A stretch of 64,000 nt of DNA from Anaerobiospirillum sp. NML120449 (lineage in GTDB: Bacteria; Pseudomonadota; Gammaproteobacteria; Enterobacterales; Succinivibrionaceae): positions 168,798 through 232,797 of the forward strand of contig NZ_JALKIL010000003.1 in the NCBI RefSeq assembly GCF_023051105.1, written 5' to 3'. The notes under the pieces were generated by a model. That model made no database searches. It was given only the letters and a program-made list of their open reading frames with translations, and was not told the DNA's origin. This document shows, piece by piece, positions 50,769-61,027 of the stretch. Numbering within the stretch: position 1 is the first letter of the stretch; each line of letters opens with the position of its first letter. A program made the position numbers and the translations under genes.

Positions 50769-52526
50769 ATGCGACAGTTATTTTCCATTATGGCCGGATG
50801 GTCACGCCATTATCTTGTGGTAACAGCCCTGTGCTCTCTGCTTTTTGCCACAGTGTATAACTTTGCTTTCTGGCGTCATGTAGGCTCTATCTACGCCGGC
50901 ACCGATCTGAGACTTCTTTTCAGGCTCCTTACTCCAGTTGCCATCTGTGCTCTGATGATGGTGATTTTTACCGTCCTGTTCTCGTGGCGCTGGCTGCTCA
51001 AGCCTGTCATCATCGTACTGATGATGATTAACTCCATGGCCTCATTTGTTGCCATCAACTATGGCATCATTTTCGACACTGACATGATCCGCAATGTCTT
51101 TGAGACCGATCCGGCCGAAGCATCAGCCTACCTGTCCTTTACTGCAGCTGCCTACGTAATATTTCTGGGTGTGCTGCCATCAGTAATCCTGTGGCGCACC
51201 CGTATTATCTGGCCAGAGAGCATCCTGCGTGGCCTTGCTGGCCGAGTTGCGCTTTCAGGCGCATCACTGGCCATGGCCCTGGCCATTGTTCTGCCTGACT
51301 ATCAGACCTACTCATTTATAGGCCGCAACAATCCAGGTATTGCCAAGGAGATCATGCCTGTTTCCTACATAGTCTCAACTGTCAAATACGTCAAATCTAC
51401 ATGGTTCCCTAAAACTTATGAGTACATCCATGTAGGAGAGGATGCTGTTATTGCATCCACATCCCAGCGTCCACGCCTGATGGTATTTGTCGTTGGTGAA
51501 ACCGCCCGTGCTCAGAACTATCCTGAAAACGGCTACAGCCGTGATACTACCCCGTATACCTCAGGAAAGGGTCTTATTAACTTCTCAGATGTCAGCTCCT
51601 GTGCTACCAGTACCGCCCTGTCTGTTCCATGCATGTTTTCCAACCTGACCCGCAATGACTTCAGTCCCGACATTGCCGAGTACCGTGACAATGTCATTGA
51701 CGTGCTGACTCAGGCAGGCGTTCAGGCTACCTGGATTGACAACAACTCCTCATGCAAGGGCGTGTGCAAAAACATCACCTATAAGGAACTTGGCAATACC
51801 GATGGCTGTGACAGCGACAAATGCCGCGATGAGGTCATGATTCCCATGGTCGAAAAGCTGGCTCAGGATGTTACAAAAGATACTGTTATCTTCCTGCATC
51901 TGATTGGCTCACATGGTCCACGCTATTATGAGCGCTATCCTGAGCGTTTCAGAAAGTTCACCCCTGACTGTTCACGTCCTGATGTGGAGAACTGCAACCT
52001 TGCTGATCTGATAAACACTTATGACAATACCATTGTCTATACTGACTGGGTACTCTCCAGCCTGACAGAAGTGCTCAAGCGTCATGAAGATGATGCCGAC
52101 CCTATGCTCTTCTATATCTCTGACCATGGTGAATCACTGGGTGAAAAAGGCCTGTTCCTGCATGGCGCCCCATACATGATTGCCCCTGACTATCAGACCC
52201 GTGTTCCTATGCAGATGTGGCTGTCAGAAAATGTTCGCAGCACTCAGAATCTGGACAGCAACTGCCTTGTCTCCCGAGCTGCCCGTCAGGCTTTATCCCA
52301 CGACAATGTCTTCCATACCCTGCTTGGCCTTATGCAGGTAAAGACCGAGGCTTATGATGCACGCATGGATGCTCTGAGTATCTGCCGTGATGTCACAGCA
52401 GTAAAGGGAAATACCGATCCTGCTGTATCCTCAGCAACACCGGCTCCAGGCTCAACACCAGCATATGTGAAGAGCCCTTCAATGCAAGGCAACCAACAGC
52501 GCTCTGCAGCTCCTGATGCCGCATAA
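50769..52526 (+). CDS. eptA: EptA-type lipid A phosphoethanolamine transferase
   Basis: This inner membrane enzyme would transfer phosphoethanolamine from phosphatidylethanolamine to lipid A phosphates, which lowers the surface charge seen by cationic peptides and polymyxins. Of 585 residues, about 1-190 carry five membrane helices. The periplasmic alkaline-phosphatase-fold domain follows with LMVFVVGETARAQNYPENGY (metal-binding Glu), SSCATSTALSVPCMFSN (nucleophilic Thr), LHLIGSHGPRYYERYP and YISDHGESLGEKGLFLHG (metal-binding Asp and His). Paired Cys fit the disulfides of the family. The last 45 residues are a Ser/Ala/Pro-rich tail. The ATG at 50769 has no Shine-Dalgarno; the next Met is at residue 8. 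EptB or other family members cannot be excluded. Confidence 0.85.
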   Translation: MRQLFSIMAGWSRHYLVVTALCSLLFATVYNFAFWRHVGSIYAGTDLRLLFRLLTPVAICALMMVIFTVLFSWRWLLKPVIIVLMMINSMASFVAINYGIIFDTDMIRNVFETDPAEASAYLSFTAAAYVIFLGVLPSVILWRTRIIWPESILRGLAGRVALSGASLAMALAIVLPDYQTYSFIGRNNPGIAKEIMPVSYIVSTVKYVKSTWFPKTYEYIHVGEDAVIASTSQRPRLMVFVVGETARAQNYPENGYSRDTTPYTSGKGLINFSDVSSCATSTALSVPCMFSNLTRNDFSPDIAEYRDNVIDVLTQAGVQATWIDNNSSCKGVCKNITYKELGNTDGCDSDKCRDEVMIPMVEKLAQDVTKDTVIFLHLIGSHGPRYYERYPERFRKFTPDCSRPDVENCNLADLINTYDNTIVYTDWVLSSLTEVLKRHEDDADPMLFYISDHGESLGEKGLFLHGAPYMIAPDYQTRVPMQMWLSENVRSTQNLDSNCLVSRAARQALSHDNVFHTLLGLMQVKTEAYDARMDALSICRDVTAVKGNTDPAVSSATPAPGSTPAYVKSPSMQGNQQRSAAPDAA

Positions 52527-52619
52527 AACCGAAGGTACCCGCAGATTACCATCATCTGGCATAGCCCGGCTGTTTAAGGCAGGCTCTGCCTGACCCAAAA
52601 TTCTATCCCATATAATCTG

Positions 52620-52657
52620 ACGCCATTTGCCCATGACCGGGTAAATGGCGTTTTTTG
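52620..52657 (+). terminator. Terminator after the eptA-like gene
   Basis: ACGCCATTTGCCC pairs with GGGTAAATGGCGT within 52620-52651, followed by TTTTTTG. Confidence 0.92.
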
Positions 52658-53065
52658 TTGTGGTTGCACAGCTACATTAATCCTTGCGCACCATGATAAT
52701 CTGCACTCTTTGAAGAGACGAACCAGACCTTACCATGGGAAGTTAAGCTGCGACTTTTGTCCGTCCTTAATACTTCAATTCATGACGGTAAGGACCAGAA
52801 CGAGGGCGATGGCGAGGGCGAGGCGGCGCAATGCAGACATGAGAGCGTGAGAGTGGTCAGAGCCTTACAGGATAAAATCATCAAGGGGCAGCCAAATGGC
52901 GGCTATTGTGCCCAGATCCTGATGAAGTAAGGCCGTGAGTGTGGATACGGGGACGGTTCGCTGTGTAACGAAAAGTTTAGATACTGCTGAAAAAATCGGG
53001 CTTTGTGCTGATAGAATAATATCTCATGCTTAGTATTAAGATATGTTGCTGACATAAGGTTTTCA
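52658..53065. other. Spacer before the small membrane protein
   Basis: It includes a short GAGGGCGATGGCGAGGGCGAGG repeat at about 52801-52826. No gene is seen. The promoter of the downstream gene should lie in the AT-rich last 100 bases. Confidence 0.4.
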
Positions 53066-53434
53066 ATGAGATCTGCTCTGCTGCTGTTCAAGTATATTTT
53101 TCAGAACTTCTATTTTCTGACCATCTATCTCATAGTCTGTGCCATGCAGATAGCAGCCTGCTACGCCCTTTTTCACCGTATGATGGAGATGCACTGGCTG
53201 TGTTCAGTACCAATAGCCACATTAGCGGGCATCATTCCCTATGTGGGTACTGCACTTGGCATGATAGGCGCTATTGATATCTGGAACTGGCCGGTGTGGA
53301 AAGCCATGGTAGTCATGCTGCTGCCAAACCTGCTCATGAGCCCGGTCTACGTTACCGTCATCATCAATCTGCGTAATGCCCGTGCCGAGCGTCGCCGTCA
53401 GGAAAAGCTCGCCAGAAGTGAAAACAAAGAATAA
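53066..53434 (+). CDS. Small inner membrane protein of unknown function
   Basis: The product has 122 residues with three probable membrane helices: about 14-36 (FYFLTIYLIVCAMQIAACYA), 46-68 (SVPIATLAGIIPYVGTALGM) and 77-100 (AMVVMLLPNLLMSPVYVTVI). It ends in a basic, charged tail rich in Arg, Lys and Glu that should lie in the cytoplasm. AAGG six bases before the ATG supports the start, and the frame ends cleanly. I do not recognise the family. It stands alone between two terminator-like hairpins, downstream of the eptA-like gene on the same strand. Confidence 0.75.
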   Translation: MRSALLLFKYIFQNFYFLTIYLIVCAMQIAACYALFHRMMEMHWLCSVPIATLAGIIPYVGTALGMIGAIDIWNWPVWKAMVVMLLPNLLMSPVYVTVIINLRNARAERRRQEKLARSENKE

Positions 53435-53525
53435 GCATCAGCAAAGCAACAGCCCGGCAACGCCTGAGGCAAAGGCTGTGTCCACGCGCAATCCTGCGCT
53501 CACAGATGCGTCCGCTGCATAACCT

Positions 53526-53655
53526 GCAGACATGCAGCCGCCGCCGCATAACCTGCCGACATACGGCAGCAGCATCATGTGCAGACATGCAGCCGCCGCC
53601 GCATAACCTGCCGACATACGGCAGCAGCATCATGTGCAGACATGCAGCCGCCGCA
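53526..53655. repeat. 55-bp tandem repeat, between two and three copies
   Basis: GCAGACATGCAGCCGCCGC recurs at 53526, 53581 and 53636. Units run on with CATAACCTGCCGACATACGG and AGCAGCATCATGT. The first two are nearly identical. Confidence 0.88.
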
Positions 53656-53777
53656 TAATATGCATACCTGCATACCTGCAGACTCTGCATAATCGGCCGA
53701 CATATGGCAGCCCATCACATAATATGCATATTGCCAGCAGCTCTACATGAAGGTCATAGCCCTGAGCTTACCTTGTC

Positions 53778-53812
53778 CACAAGGCCCTGTATCGGTGATA
53801 CAGGGCCTTGTG
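53778..53812. other. Perfect 16-bp stem hairpin with a three-base loop
   Basis: CACAAGGCCCTGTATC (53778-53793) is followed by GGT and then its exact complement GATACAGGGCCTTGTG (53797-53812). There is no T-tract on either side, so it is not a standard terminator. It lies 340 bases after the small membrane protein gene. The rest of 53813-54626 shows no gene. Confidence 0.7.
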
Positions 53813-54626
53813 CATTCCGGGCCCACTGCCTCATATGTAGAGCCCCTGTCCGCCCAGCATTTCATCCCGTCAGCACTGCACACTCAATCACTCCATCTGA
53901 GCTGTTCCCGGCCAAACAATAAGACAGTTCAGTCTGCTGTCCCAGGGCTCTGCCAGGATATTCCATGTCCAGTCATGAGTCAGGTACAACACTTGAGCTC
54001 TGAGCACTAAGCACTGAGAGCTGGCTTGTGTGCTTTCATGGCATATTCGGATTTATTTCTGGCACTTTCTGTCCTGTCTGCTGCCAGATGAATTGCGACG
54101 CGCAATTTGCTCTCAACTGCAGCACAGGCAACTGGCCTGAGCCGCATGGCTCTTCAGGCCTGGGTTGGCACAATGCTCAGCTTGCTTATCCCTTTAGGGA
54201 GATGCCTGTTTTTCTGGGAAAGTTTTGAGAATTTTGTTTATCAGGGGCAAGGGGCATTAGTAAAGCTGTCACGGCTATGTACAATAGCGGCCAAAAGAGC
54301 CCAGGGGCTGAAAAAGCTCCCCTGCGTCCCCGGCTGTGCCCTCAGTTTTATACCTGCCATCTGGCCTGTATAAGCCTGTCGTCGTGGCAAGGGCACAGGC
54401 ACATAAGACTGCACGTCTGTGTGTCATTGCACGGTATTCAGGGCTCTTCAGATAACAGATAAAACTAATCCTGACCGCCCTGTACTCCTGCAGGTCATTG
54501 GTCAGGTCTCAAGTATGTTCAGGCTGCCGCCCATCTGTGGAATGACGGCTGCTCCCGAAAAGCTGTGAGGTGCTTACGGGCAGAGTCGCTTCATGCATAT
54601 GGCAGGAAAACTACCGGGGGAAACTC

Positions 54627-55715
54627 ATGTTTCTTATCATTCTGTACATCATCGGTATCACGGCTGAAGGTATTACCGGAGCCCTTGCTGCCGGCAAGCG
54701 AAAAATGGATCTTTTTGGCGTAATGTTCATTGCCTGCGCCACGGCCATTGGCGGCGGCTCAGTACGCGACATGCTCTTTGGCCATTATCCTCTTACCTGG
54801 GTTGCCCACCCTGAATATCTCTTCATAGTCTGCGCCGCAGCACTCATCACCACCCGCATGCCTTATTTCTTCAGCCGCTTTGAGCGCACTTTCCTCGTAC
54901 TCGATGCTCTTGGCCTGGCTGTCTTCTCCGTAATAGGTGCCCGCATCGGCATGGAATACCACTCTACGGGATCGATAGCCCTGATTGGTGCCGTAGTAAC
55001 AGGCGTGTTTGGCGGTATCTTACGCGATATCTTCTGTGCCCGTGTTCCTCTGGTCTTCCAGAAAGAGCTTTATGCCAGTATTGCCCTGCTGACCGGCCTT
55101 ATGTATGTAGCAATTGATTTCGTCTCTGATAACTACTACTACATCAACGAAAATATCAATATCATCGCATGCCTTATAACAGGTTTTGTAACACGCCTTA
55201 TCGCCATACGCTATCACCTTGGCCTGCCAGTATTCTCCTTCCTGCCTAACGACGAAAACAGCGACTCCACCAACAAAACAAAATCCTCCAGCACCAGCAC
55301 CAGCTCGGCATCCGAGCAGAAAACAGACGCCAGGCCAATCCCCTCCCAGGCTCAGCAAGCCAAGTCTCCAGCCATCAACCACTCATCATCATCTCAAGCC
55401 CCAGCACATGAAGTAAATGCAGCCCATGCAGCCCATGAAGCAAATACAGACCATGCAGCCCATGAAGCAAATACAGACCATGCAGCATCTGACTCAGAGC
55501 AAAATCCATCAACAGCTGAACTGAGCATCTCTGCTGACCTGTCCCAGGAACAACAGAACATTGCCACAGCACCTGTGCCTCATGCCGCTGATGCCTCTGA
55601 TTCCGATGACAGAGCTGGTGGAGCTCCACTGGCAAAGACCTCAGATTCCATAGCAGAAACCAGTTCCCATAATGAGACTGCCGGTGCCGATAAGAGCACT
55701 GACAGCAAGAACTAA
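54627..55715 (+). CDS. UPF0126/TRIC-type membrane protein with a low-complexity tail
   Basis: Residues 1-205 form a complete UPF0126 protein with seven membrane helices in two repeated halves, each with a Gly-rich signature: AIGGGSVRDMLFGHYPLTWV and VFGGILRDIFCARVPLVFQ. Bacterial relatives such as YicG have been linked to TRIC-type cation channels and to glycine transport; the substrate here is unknown. The ATG at 54627 has GGGGG nine bases upstream and starts the first helix; the frame upstream to 54570 is ignored. Residues 206-362 are an added Ser/Ala/His/Glu-rich hydrophilic tail with a nine-residue repeat (AHEANTDHA). YicG-like proteins end near residue 205-215. A T-less hairpin follows at 55763-55794. 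Confidence 0.85.
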   Translation: MFLIILYIIGITAEGITGALAAGKRKMDLFGVMFIACATAIGGGSVRDMLFGHYPLTWVAHPEYLFIVCAAALITTRMPYFFSRFERTFLVLDALGLAVFSVIGARIGMEYHSTGSIALIGAVVTGVFGGILRDIFCARVPLVFQKELYASIALLTGLMYVAIDFVSDNYYYINENINIIACLITGFVTRLIAIRYHLGLPVFSFLPNDENSDSTNKTKSSSTSTSSASEQKTDARPIPSQAQQAKSPAINHSSSSQAPAHEVNAAHAAHEANTDHAAHEANTDHAASDSEQNPSTAELSISADLSQEQQNIATAPVPHAADASDSDDRAGGAPLAKTSDSIAETSSHNETAGADKSTDSKN

Positions 55716-56977
55716 TAGGCAACAGGACAAACTGCAGCTAAGATCACAGTCATAAGAGAGCAATGGCTGTTTCATACCACCGGGAAACAGCCATGCAGGC
55801 GACTGTTCCTTAAGGGAAACCTGTAGCTGACGCACCTAAAGGCACGTTACAGAACTTTAGATTGTAAACATCTCAAAGATCAGCAGTAACAGCCGCACTG
55901 CCAACTCAACTCTAAATCAAAGCCAATGCCAAATCCACCCTTTGATCATGGGTTTAGGAACGTTTTAGGGTTGGAGTTGGGAGTTATACCAGGGCAAAGA
56001 ATCCGGGCATAGCATCTGAGCAGATATCCAGGTCAGACCTGTGGTGCAATGCAGGCTTCAAGGCGTGTGCTCTTGCCGGTTCTGACTGTATTTTCTGTGT
56101 GCCTTTATAACATGTAAGAGACTTATGCGAGTCATGTGGTTAATAAGACAGACTCAGCACTTTATGCAGTGAGCTCAGGCGTATGGAATTATGTTTCAAT
56201 TCGAGTATGTCCTGCTCTACTCGTGCTCAGCAAAAAATTACTGTCTAAAATTTTTTATTATTAATTATTTCAGACCCTGCATGCTCTGTCAGATATGATG
56301 GCGCAGCAGGGCCTGACTGTTTTTATGGCCCGGTATCAATCAAGCTCAAGTGATAACTTGCTGGCAAGTTCATCCTTGGATTGCTTTGCCTTTCTTTGCT
56401 CTTATCAAACTGACCGAAATTTATTTTTCCAGCCCCAACGACCTTCCAGCACTGATATTGACAGCCGACTGGTGCTCTCTGTACAGAGCATCACTGCACT
56501 TCATTTGCTGTATGTGCATGACATATGTGCTGGGCACTGCCCTCTGCTGCCCTGTTTTGCGCATGCGTTTTGGCCTGTAGTGGCAGCGTAGTCGGATGGT
56601 GTTGGTGGCGGGAGGTGGCAGCGTAGTCGAATGGTGTTGAAGATGGGCACGTGGCGTGGGAGGGTTGCAGCTAATGCAGTTATTTGCCACAAGAGGGGCT
56701 AAATTAAGGCCATGGCCATGGATATTGTGTACAATAATCATGTACCTGCTTATGCATGACCTGCACTGATATTGAGATACGGTAAAATTTAGCTCCTGAC
56801 AGAGCAAGACTGCATGCAGTTGATGTCCCCGCAATGGGGAGGCTGTGTACTTATGCATCAGGTGCCGGGCAGATGTCAGTTATGCTGATACCTGAAAAAC
56901 TTTATAAAACTGCAGATAAAACACCTCGCCTGTTACTGATATGAACAAGGCTTCAGAACAGCAGGCGTACTGTAGCA
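55716..56977. other. Intergenic stretch after the UPF0126 gene
   Basis: It contains a weak hairpin (ATGGCTGTTT/AAACAGCCAT, 55763-55794), an AT-rich patch near 56230-56275, and two copies of GGTGGCAGCGTAGTCG about 37 bases apart near 56580-56635. No gene is supported. Confidence 0.4.
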
Positions 56978-57055
56978 GACAGTTGCTGCATACAGTTGTG
57001 GCAGACAGCTTTGGCTGACAGTTGCTACATACAGTTGTGGCTGACAGCTTTGGCT
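56978..57055. repeat. 39-bp tandem repeat, two copies
   Basis: GACAGTTGCT starts copies at 56978 and 57017, each continuing with CATACAGTTGTGGC and CTTTGGCT. It lies about 150 bases before the large coiled-coil gene. Confidence 0.75.
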
Positions 57056-57207
57056 GACAGCAGTGCGGTGGTATACACTCACTTTCTGTACGAGAGCTGA
57101 CGGCTTCTTTACCGGCCAGCACTGCAGTGGCAAATGATAGAATTATTAATATCTAAGGCATATTTACAGGAAAGTCTGTAAAGGACTGACCTGTCATAAC
57201 ATTTGAT

Positions 57208-60200
57208 ATGACAACACTTACTTTCCCTATTAAGTCTTTCTGCTTTGTAGACAAAGTTGAAGACAGAAAGCTGATACTTACACGTGTTGCCGACCTGGTT
57301 GATGGCCAGTGGGTGGCACCTGATATCAATAACAATATCCCTCTCAGATACGAAAACAGAGTAAGCATCTTTGCCCGAAATCTTGGTGAACAGCCAGGAG
57401 ATGCAGGTATCTGGGAGTGGAGCTGTAAACCTTCCCCTGATGACTCACGCTTTGACCATGTAACATCAAACAGAATTTCCGGCAGCCCTGTTCAGATGAT
57501 ACTTGTAGACAGTAAGAGCGAACTGCAGGCCATGGTAGATCAGCTTAAGACAGGCATAAACATTAACACTCCTGTCTTTCGTCTCGATACTGTCTTTGCT
57601 GTCAGAACAGGAGGCGGCTACTCAACCGTTCTGGTAAGGGCCGGTGAATTTGAATACAACGGTTCAGCTGTCAGACTCAGCCCTGAGGCCAATGCCTATC
57701 TGCCTTGCTATACCTTCAGTGAAAAAGATGTTCTGACCATATACGATTTCTATAATTATCGTATGCTCAGAAAGGACGAACTGCCAGCGACAGATAAGAC
57801 TATTGGCCTGTCTGATCCGGCTCCTGTAATCAGGGAAATGTTCCTCGATCGTCTGTCATGGTCATTTTTCCGTGATGTCGGACTGGGCAGCAAAAAAGAC
57901 TGGGCCAATGTCAAATCCATTATGGAGAACATCCTGACTCCATCGCTTACCGATGAGGTCGCTACAAGTATTGGCTGCAGCAAAGAGACCTCAGCTCAGC
58001 TGATCAGAGACATGATCAGTAATGCTGACAAGGCCTTTGAAGCCAAGGACTTTGACATTGAGCTTCTTAACAATGTTATTGCCAATAACGACAGCATTCT
58101 GGAGATCTGCGCTCCGGCCCTGAAGAAGCGCTACAGTGAATTTGAAACCGCACTGCTTGATCATTCAGAAAACTCTCTGAAAAATATCTCTGCCAATATT
58201 GCCAGGATTGAGGAGCAACTGACCACCAGCCCTCCGGCTAATGCAGATGAACTCAGGAACAGCAAAGATGAAACCTCCCTGTGGTCATCACGTCTTGATG
58301 TGGCAAGACTTCTCAAAGAAGTCGAGCAGAAGAAGGCTGCTCTTGAGTCTGAGCTTGAGGAAATCAGGAAAAATTCCGAGTCCATCAAAAACAGGGCATT
58401 AAAAGACAAGGCCGCCATGGAGGAGGCAGAGTCCGCCCGTAAAGAGCTGGACAGGCTTAAAAACGAGTATGACCGACTTTCAAAGGAGCAGGACAGGCTC
58501 ACAAAAGAGCTTGAAAAGCAGAAAAAGGATGCTGCCAGGGACCTCAAAGACAAGGATCAGGAAATCGCCAAAATTCAAAAGGAGAGGGACAGGCTGATCA
58601 TTGAGAATACGTCTTTGCTCAACACGGCTAACGAGAATCATGACATCATTGAGAACGGTTTGCGTTATGCTCAGGAGACGAATGAAGAGAATCTTGAATT
58701 AATCAAAAAGTATAAGGCGAATTACCGCTCCCTTAGCGCTCTTCTTGTGGACTATCATAATTCCAACACCAGCGCAATTGACTTGATAATCGCTATATTT
58801 GAAACCAAACCAAAGCTCACCAAGTCAGAGCGTGATACGCTTAAACACCTCAAAGATCAAAAGGAAAAAATGACCAGGCTGGTCATGTTCCTTGAAGATG
58901 AAATTGAATGTTCAGAGCCAGACTCAGACTCACATATTGAGCTCAGTGAGGCAGCCACCGATACTGCCGGAGCCGTAACCGGCAAAGCTGACTCGAAGAC
59001 AGCTGAGGAAGAGACCAGCCAAGCAGATATGGAGAGCGATGCTGAAGAAGGCAGCGAAGTTGCCACAGGCAAAGACAGAACCACAATGAGCTCACGCTCT
59101 TTATTCTCCAGTCTTCTCAATAAGGACTCCTCCGACAGCAGCAGTGCCGAAAGCAGAACTGCCGTCCCAGCCACAGCAGGAGGTGACAAATCATCCGCAA
59201 GTGATGGCTCAAGCAAGAGCAAGGTCAGTGGTAACCGCACTGTCAAAGCCAGCATTGCTGTCACTGATGTCTGCGCAGCAGGATCTGTCTGTGATGACAG
59301 CGATGATGCCGCTCCGGCTGTTGCACCTGGCGGAAGCGTAGCAGCGTCCCCTGCAGCGGTAGCCATGACCGGAAACACAGTAGCTAAGACCTCGCAGATT
59401 CAGGGACAGCATGTTCAGGAACAGCATTCTCAGGACAGCTTGTTTGGCTGCCGCTTTGCCCCGGCTGTTCCTGACAGCATGTGGTATATCGCTCCATCTG
59501 GCCTTACCTGTGAGCATGTTGCAGCCGGTACCTCAGAGCTGCTCGATGTTCTTCGTGAAAAAGTGGGCAGCGGTCAGGCAGACTTTGAGCTTCCTGCTGC
59601 AAGAGCTCTGGAGAAGCCACAGGACTTTATTGATGTTCTGCACAGCAATCTGAGCTCAGAGCCTTGCATGAACACCAGCACTGGCAGAAAGACAGTGCCT
59701 TTTGTCGAGAGCAAAATGGCTCTCATGCTCTCCTGCTGGCTGTTTGCCCACAGATTCAACAGATATCCTCTGCTGATCTGCGGTCAGGGATCCCGTGGTA
59801 TTGCTCAGGCCTTTGCCCTGTCAGGCAACATGGACCTCATTGAGGTTACCCCGGGTCAAACCGGCAGCAGTACCGATCTGGCAGCAGCGCTTAGTTCACC
59901 TGCAGTCCGAGACTCCTTGCCTGAGTCTGAGCTCTTTGTGAACAATCCATTCACCTCCCCTGAGTGGTACAACATGATGCTCTGGCTTAATGAGCACAAC
60001 TGTACCAATGCCATCATCAGCGCCCCTCAGAGCGATGAGCTGGTCAACAATGCTCAGTCCATTATGAGCTGCTGCTGCCCTGTGCTCAGTGAGCTCTTTG
60101 TCAGTGACAGCGAAAACTGCTCTGCTTTCAACTGTGCAACCATGAAGGCTCCAGCAGACAGCACTGGCGAGTATGGTTCCCATATCTGGCAGACTGAGGA

Positions 60201-60540
60201 GTCAGAAGAGGACGGCAAACTGCTGTTTGCCGCCTCTGAAAAACTCAACCTCAGTCCGGCAGCACTGCGCAATATGCAGAACATGCTCTTCTGTGCCCGC
60301 CAGATGTACAAGCAGCAGAGAGGATCCATCAGCGTTGATGACGCCCGTATGATGGAGCTTCTGTTCTTTGTAGCACCTGCCGCCGCACTGACATGCGATC
60401 ACGAAGTGCTCGGTGAGTGCATGAGAGGCCGTAAGGTTATGAGCATGCTGACACCGCAGGCCCGCCAGGCACTCAACCATCTGCACAGAACAGCAGAGCA
60501 GCGCTCAATGCGTTCCAAAGGACAGATATCACTGTTCTAG
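57208..60540 (+). CDS. Large coiled-coil protein with degenerate P-loop-like C-terminal domain, function unknown
   Basis: The product has 1,110 residues. I do not recognise the family. Residues 1-325 look like a folded, mixed alpha/beta region without known motifs. Residues 327-567 are a long charged heptad-type coiled coil (KELDRLKNEYDRLSKEQDRL). Residues 568-744 are a Ser/Asp/Ala-rich linker. Residues 745-1110 form a second folded region: YPLLICGQGSRGIAQAFALS near 854-873 has the spacing of Walker A, but GKT is replaced by GIA; ELFVNNPFTSPEWYNM and NAIISAPQSDELV could be remnants of Walker B and sensor 1. This suggests a nucleotide-free AAA-like fold, which is inference. There are no membrane helices. 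The ATG at 57208 has only a poor ribosome binding site. The gene is alone, converging with the FkbM gene. Confidence 0.8.
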   Translation: MTTLTFPIKSFCFVDKVEDRKLILTRVADLVDGQWVAPDINNNIPLRYENRVSIFARNLGEQPGDAGIWEWSCKPSPDDSRFDHVTSNRISGSPVQMILVDSKSELQAMVDQLKTGININTPVFRLDTVFAVRTGGGYSTVLVRAGEFEYNGSAVRLSPEANAYLPCYTFSEKDVLTIYDFYNYRMLRKDELPATDKTIGLSDPAPVIREMFLDRLSWSFFRDVGLGSKKDWANVKSIMENILTPSLTDEVATSIGCSKETSAQLIRDMISNADKAFEAKDFDIELLNNVIANNDSILEICAPALKKRYSEFETALLDHSENSLKNISANIARIEEQLTTSPPANADELRNSKDETSLWSSRLDVARLLKEVEQKKAALESELEEIRKNSESIKNRALKDKAAMEEAESARKELDRLKNEYDRLSKEQDRLTKELEKQKKDAARDLKDKDQEIAKIQKERDRLIIENTSLLNTANENHDIIENGLRYAQETNEENLELIKKYKANYRSLSALLVDYHNSNTSAIDLIIAIFETKPKLTKSERDTLKHLKDQKEKMTRLVMFLEDEIECSEPDSDSHIELSEAATDTAGAVTGKADSKTAEEETSQADMESDAEEGSEVATGKDRTTMSSRSLFSSLLNKDSSDSSSAESRTAVPATAGGDKSSASDGSSKSKVSGNRTVKASIAVTDVCAAGSVCDDSDDAAPAVAPGGSVAASPAAVAMTGNTVAKTSQIQGQHVQEQHSQDSLFGCRFAPAVPDSMWYIAPSGLTCEHVAAGTSELLDVLREKVGSGQADFELPAARALEKPQDFIDVLHSNLSSEPCMNTSTGRKTVPFVESKMALMLSCWLFAHRFNRYPLLICGQGSRGIAQAFALSGNMDLIEVTPGQTGSSTDLAAALSSPAVRDSLPESELFVNNPFTSPEWYNMMLWLNEHNCTNAIISAPQSDELVNNAQSIMSCCCPVLSELFVSDSENCSAFNCATMKAPADSTGEYGSHIWQTEESEEDGKLLFAASEKLNLSPAALRNMQNMLFCARQMYKQQRGSISVDDARMMELLFFVAPAAALTCDHEVLGECMRGRKVMSMLTPQARQALNHLHRTAEQRSMRSKGQISLF

Positions 60541-60811
60541 CATTATCTGCACAGCAGGGCTATCAGGCCAGGCTGCGCAGACCGCGCCACCCTGAAGGCC
60601 AGTAATGCAGGCAGCCCCCATGCAGCAGCATACAGGAGGCCATTACCGGCCATTGCATGCTGCCTGGCCAGCTCCTCATGGCAAGCAGCCTATCCATATG
60701 ACAGGCGGCATGACCTGGCCGGGCTTTGACTGTTCCCTGCTCAGTGCCTGCACAAATGATCCATGGCTGGCATGGGCGGCACAGGTTTGAGTGCACGGAT
60801 GTGCAGATCGA

Positions 60812-60849
60812 AAAAAGGCAGATATCCTCGGATATCTGCCTTTTTCTTT
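60812..60849 (+). terminator. Bidirectional terminator between convergent genes
   Basis: AAAAAGGCAGATATCC pairs with GGATATCTGCCTTTTT around a tight CTCG turn, followed by CTTTC. It serves the coiled-coil gene (plus) and can stop the FkbM transcript (minus). The rest of 60541-61027 shows no gene. Confidence 0.9.
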
Positions 60850-61027
60850 CTCAACTGGCTGGCATTCAGACGCCATCTGAACTCCGCAGCCATATGCATT
60901 CAGACCCTGTCTAAGCTACTCAGCCATGTGCTTTCACACGCCATATGAGCTCCGCTGTCCTGTGCATTCAGACGACATGTGCGTCCAGCAGTCGGGAGCC
61001 AGGACTCAGACGGCGGCACTCATGGCG

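Noticed and set aside
58161..59378. Minus-strand frames of 130 and 173 codons
   Set aside because: They are antisense to the coiled coil and the Ser/Asp-rich linker of the large protein at 57208-60540.
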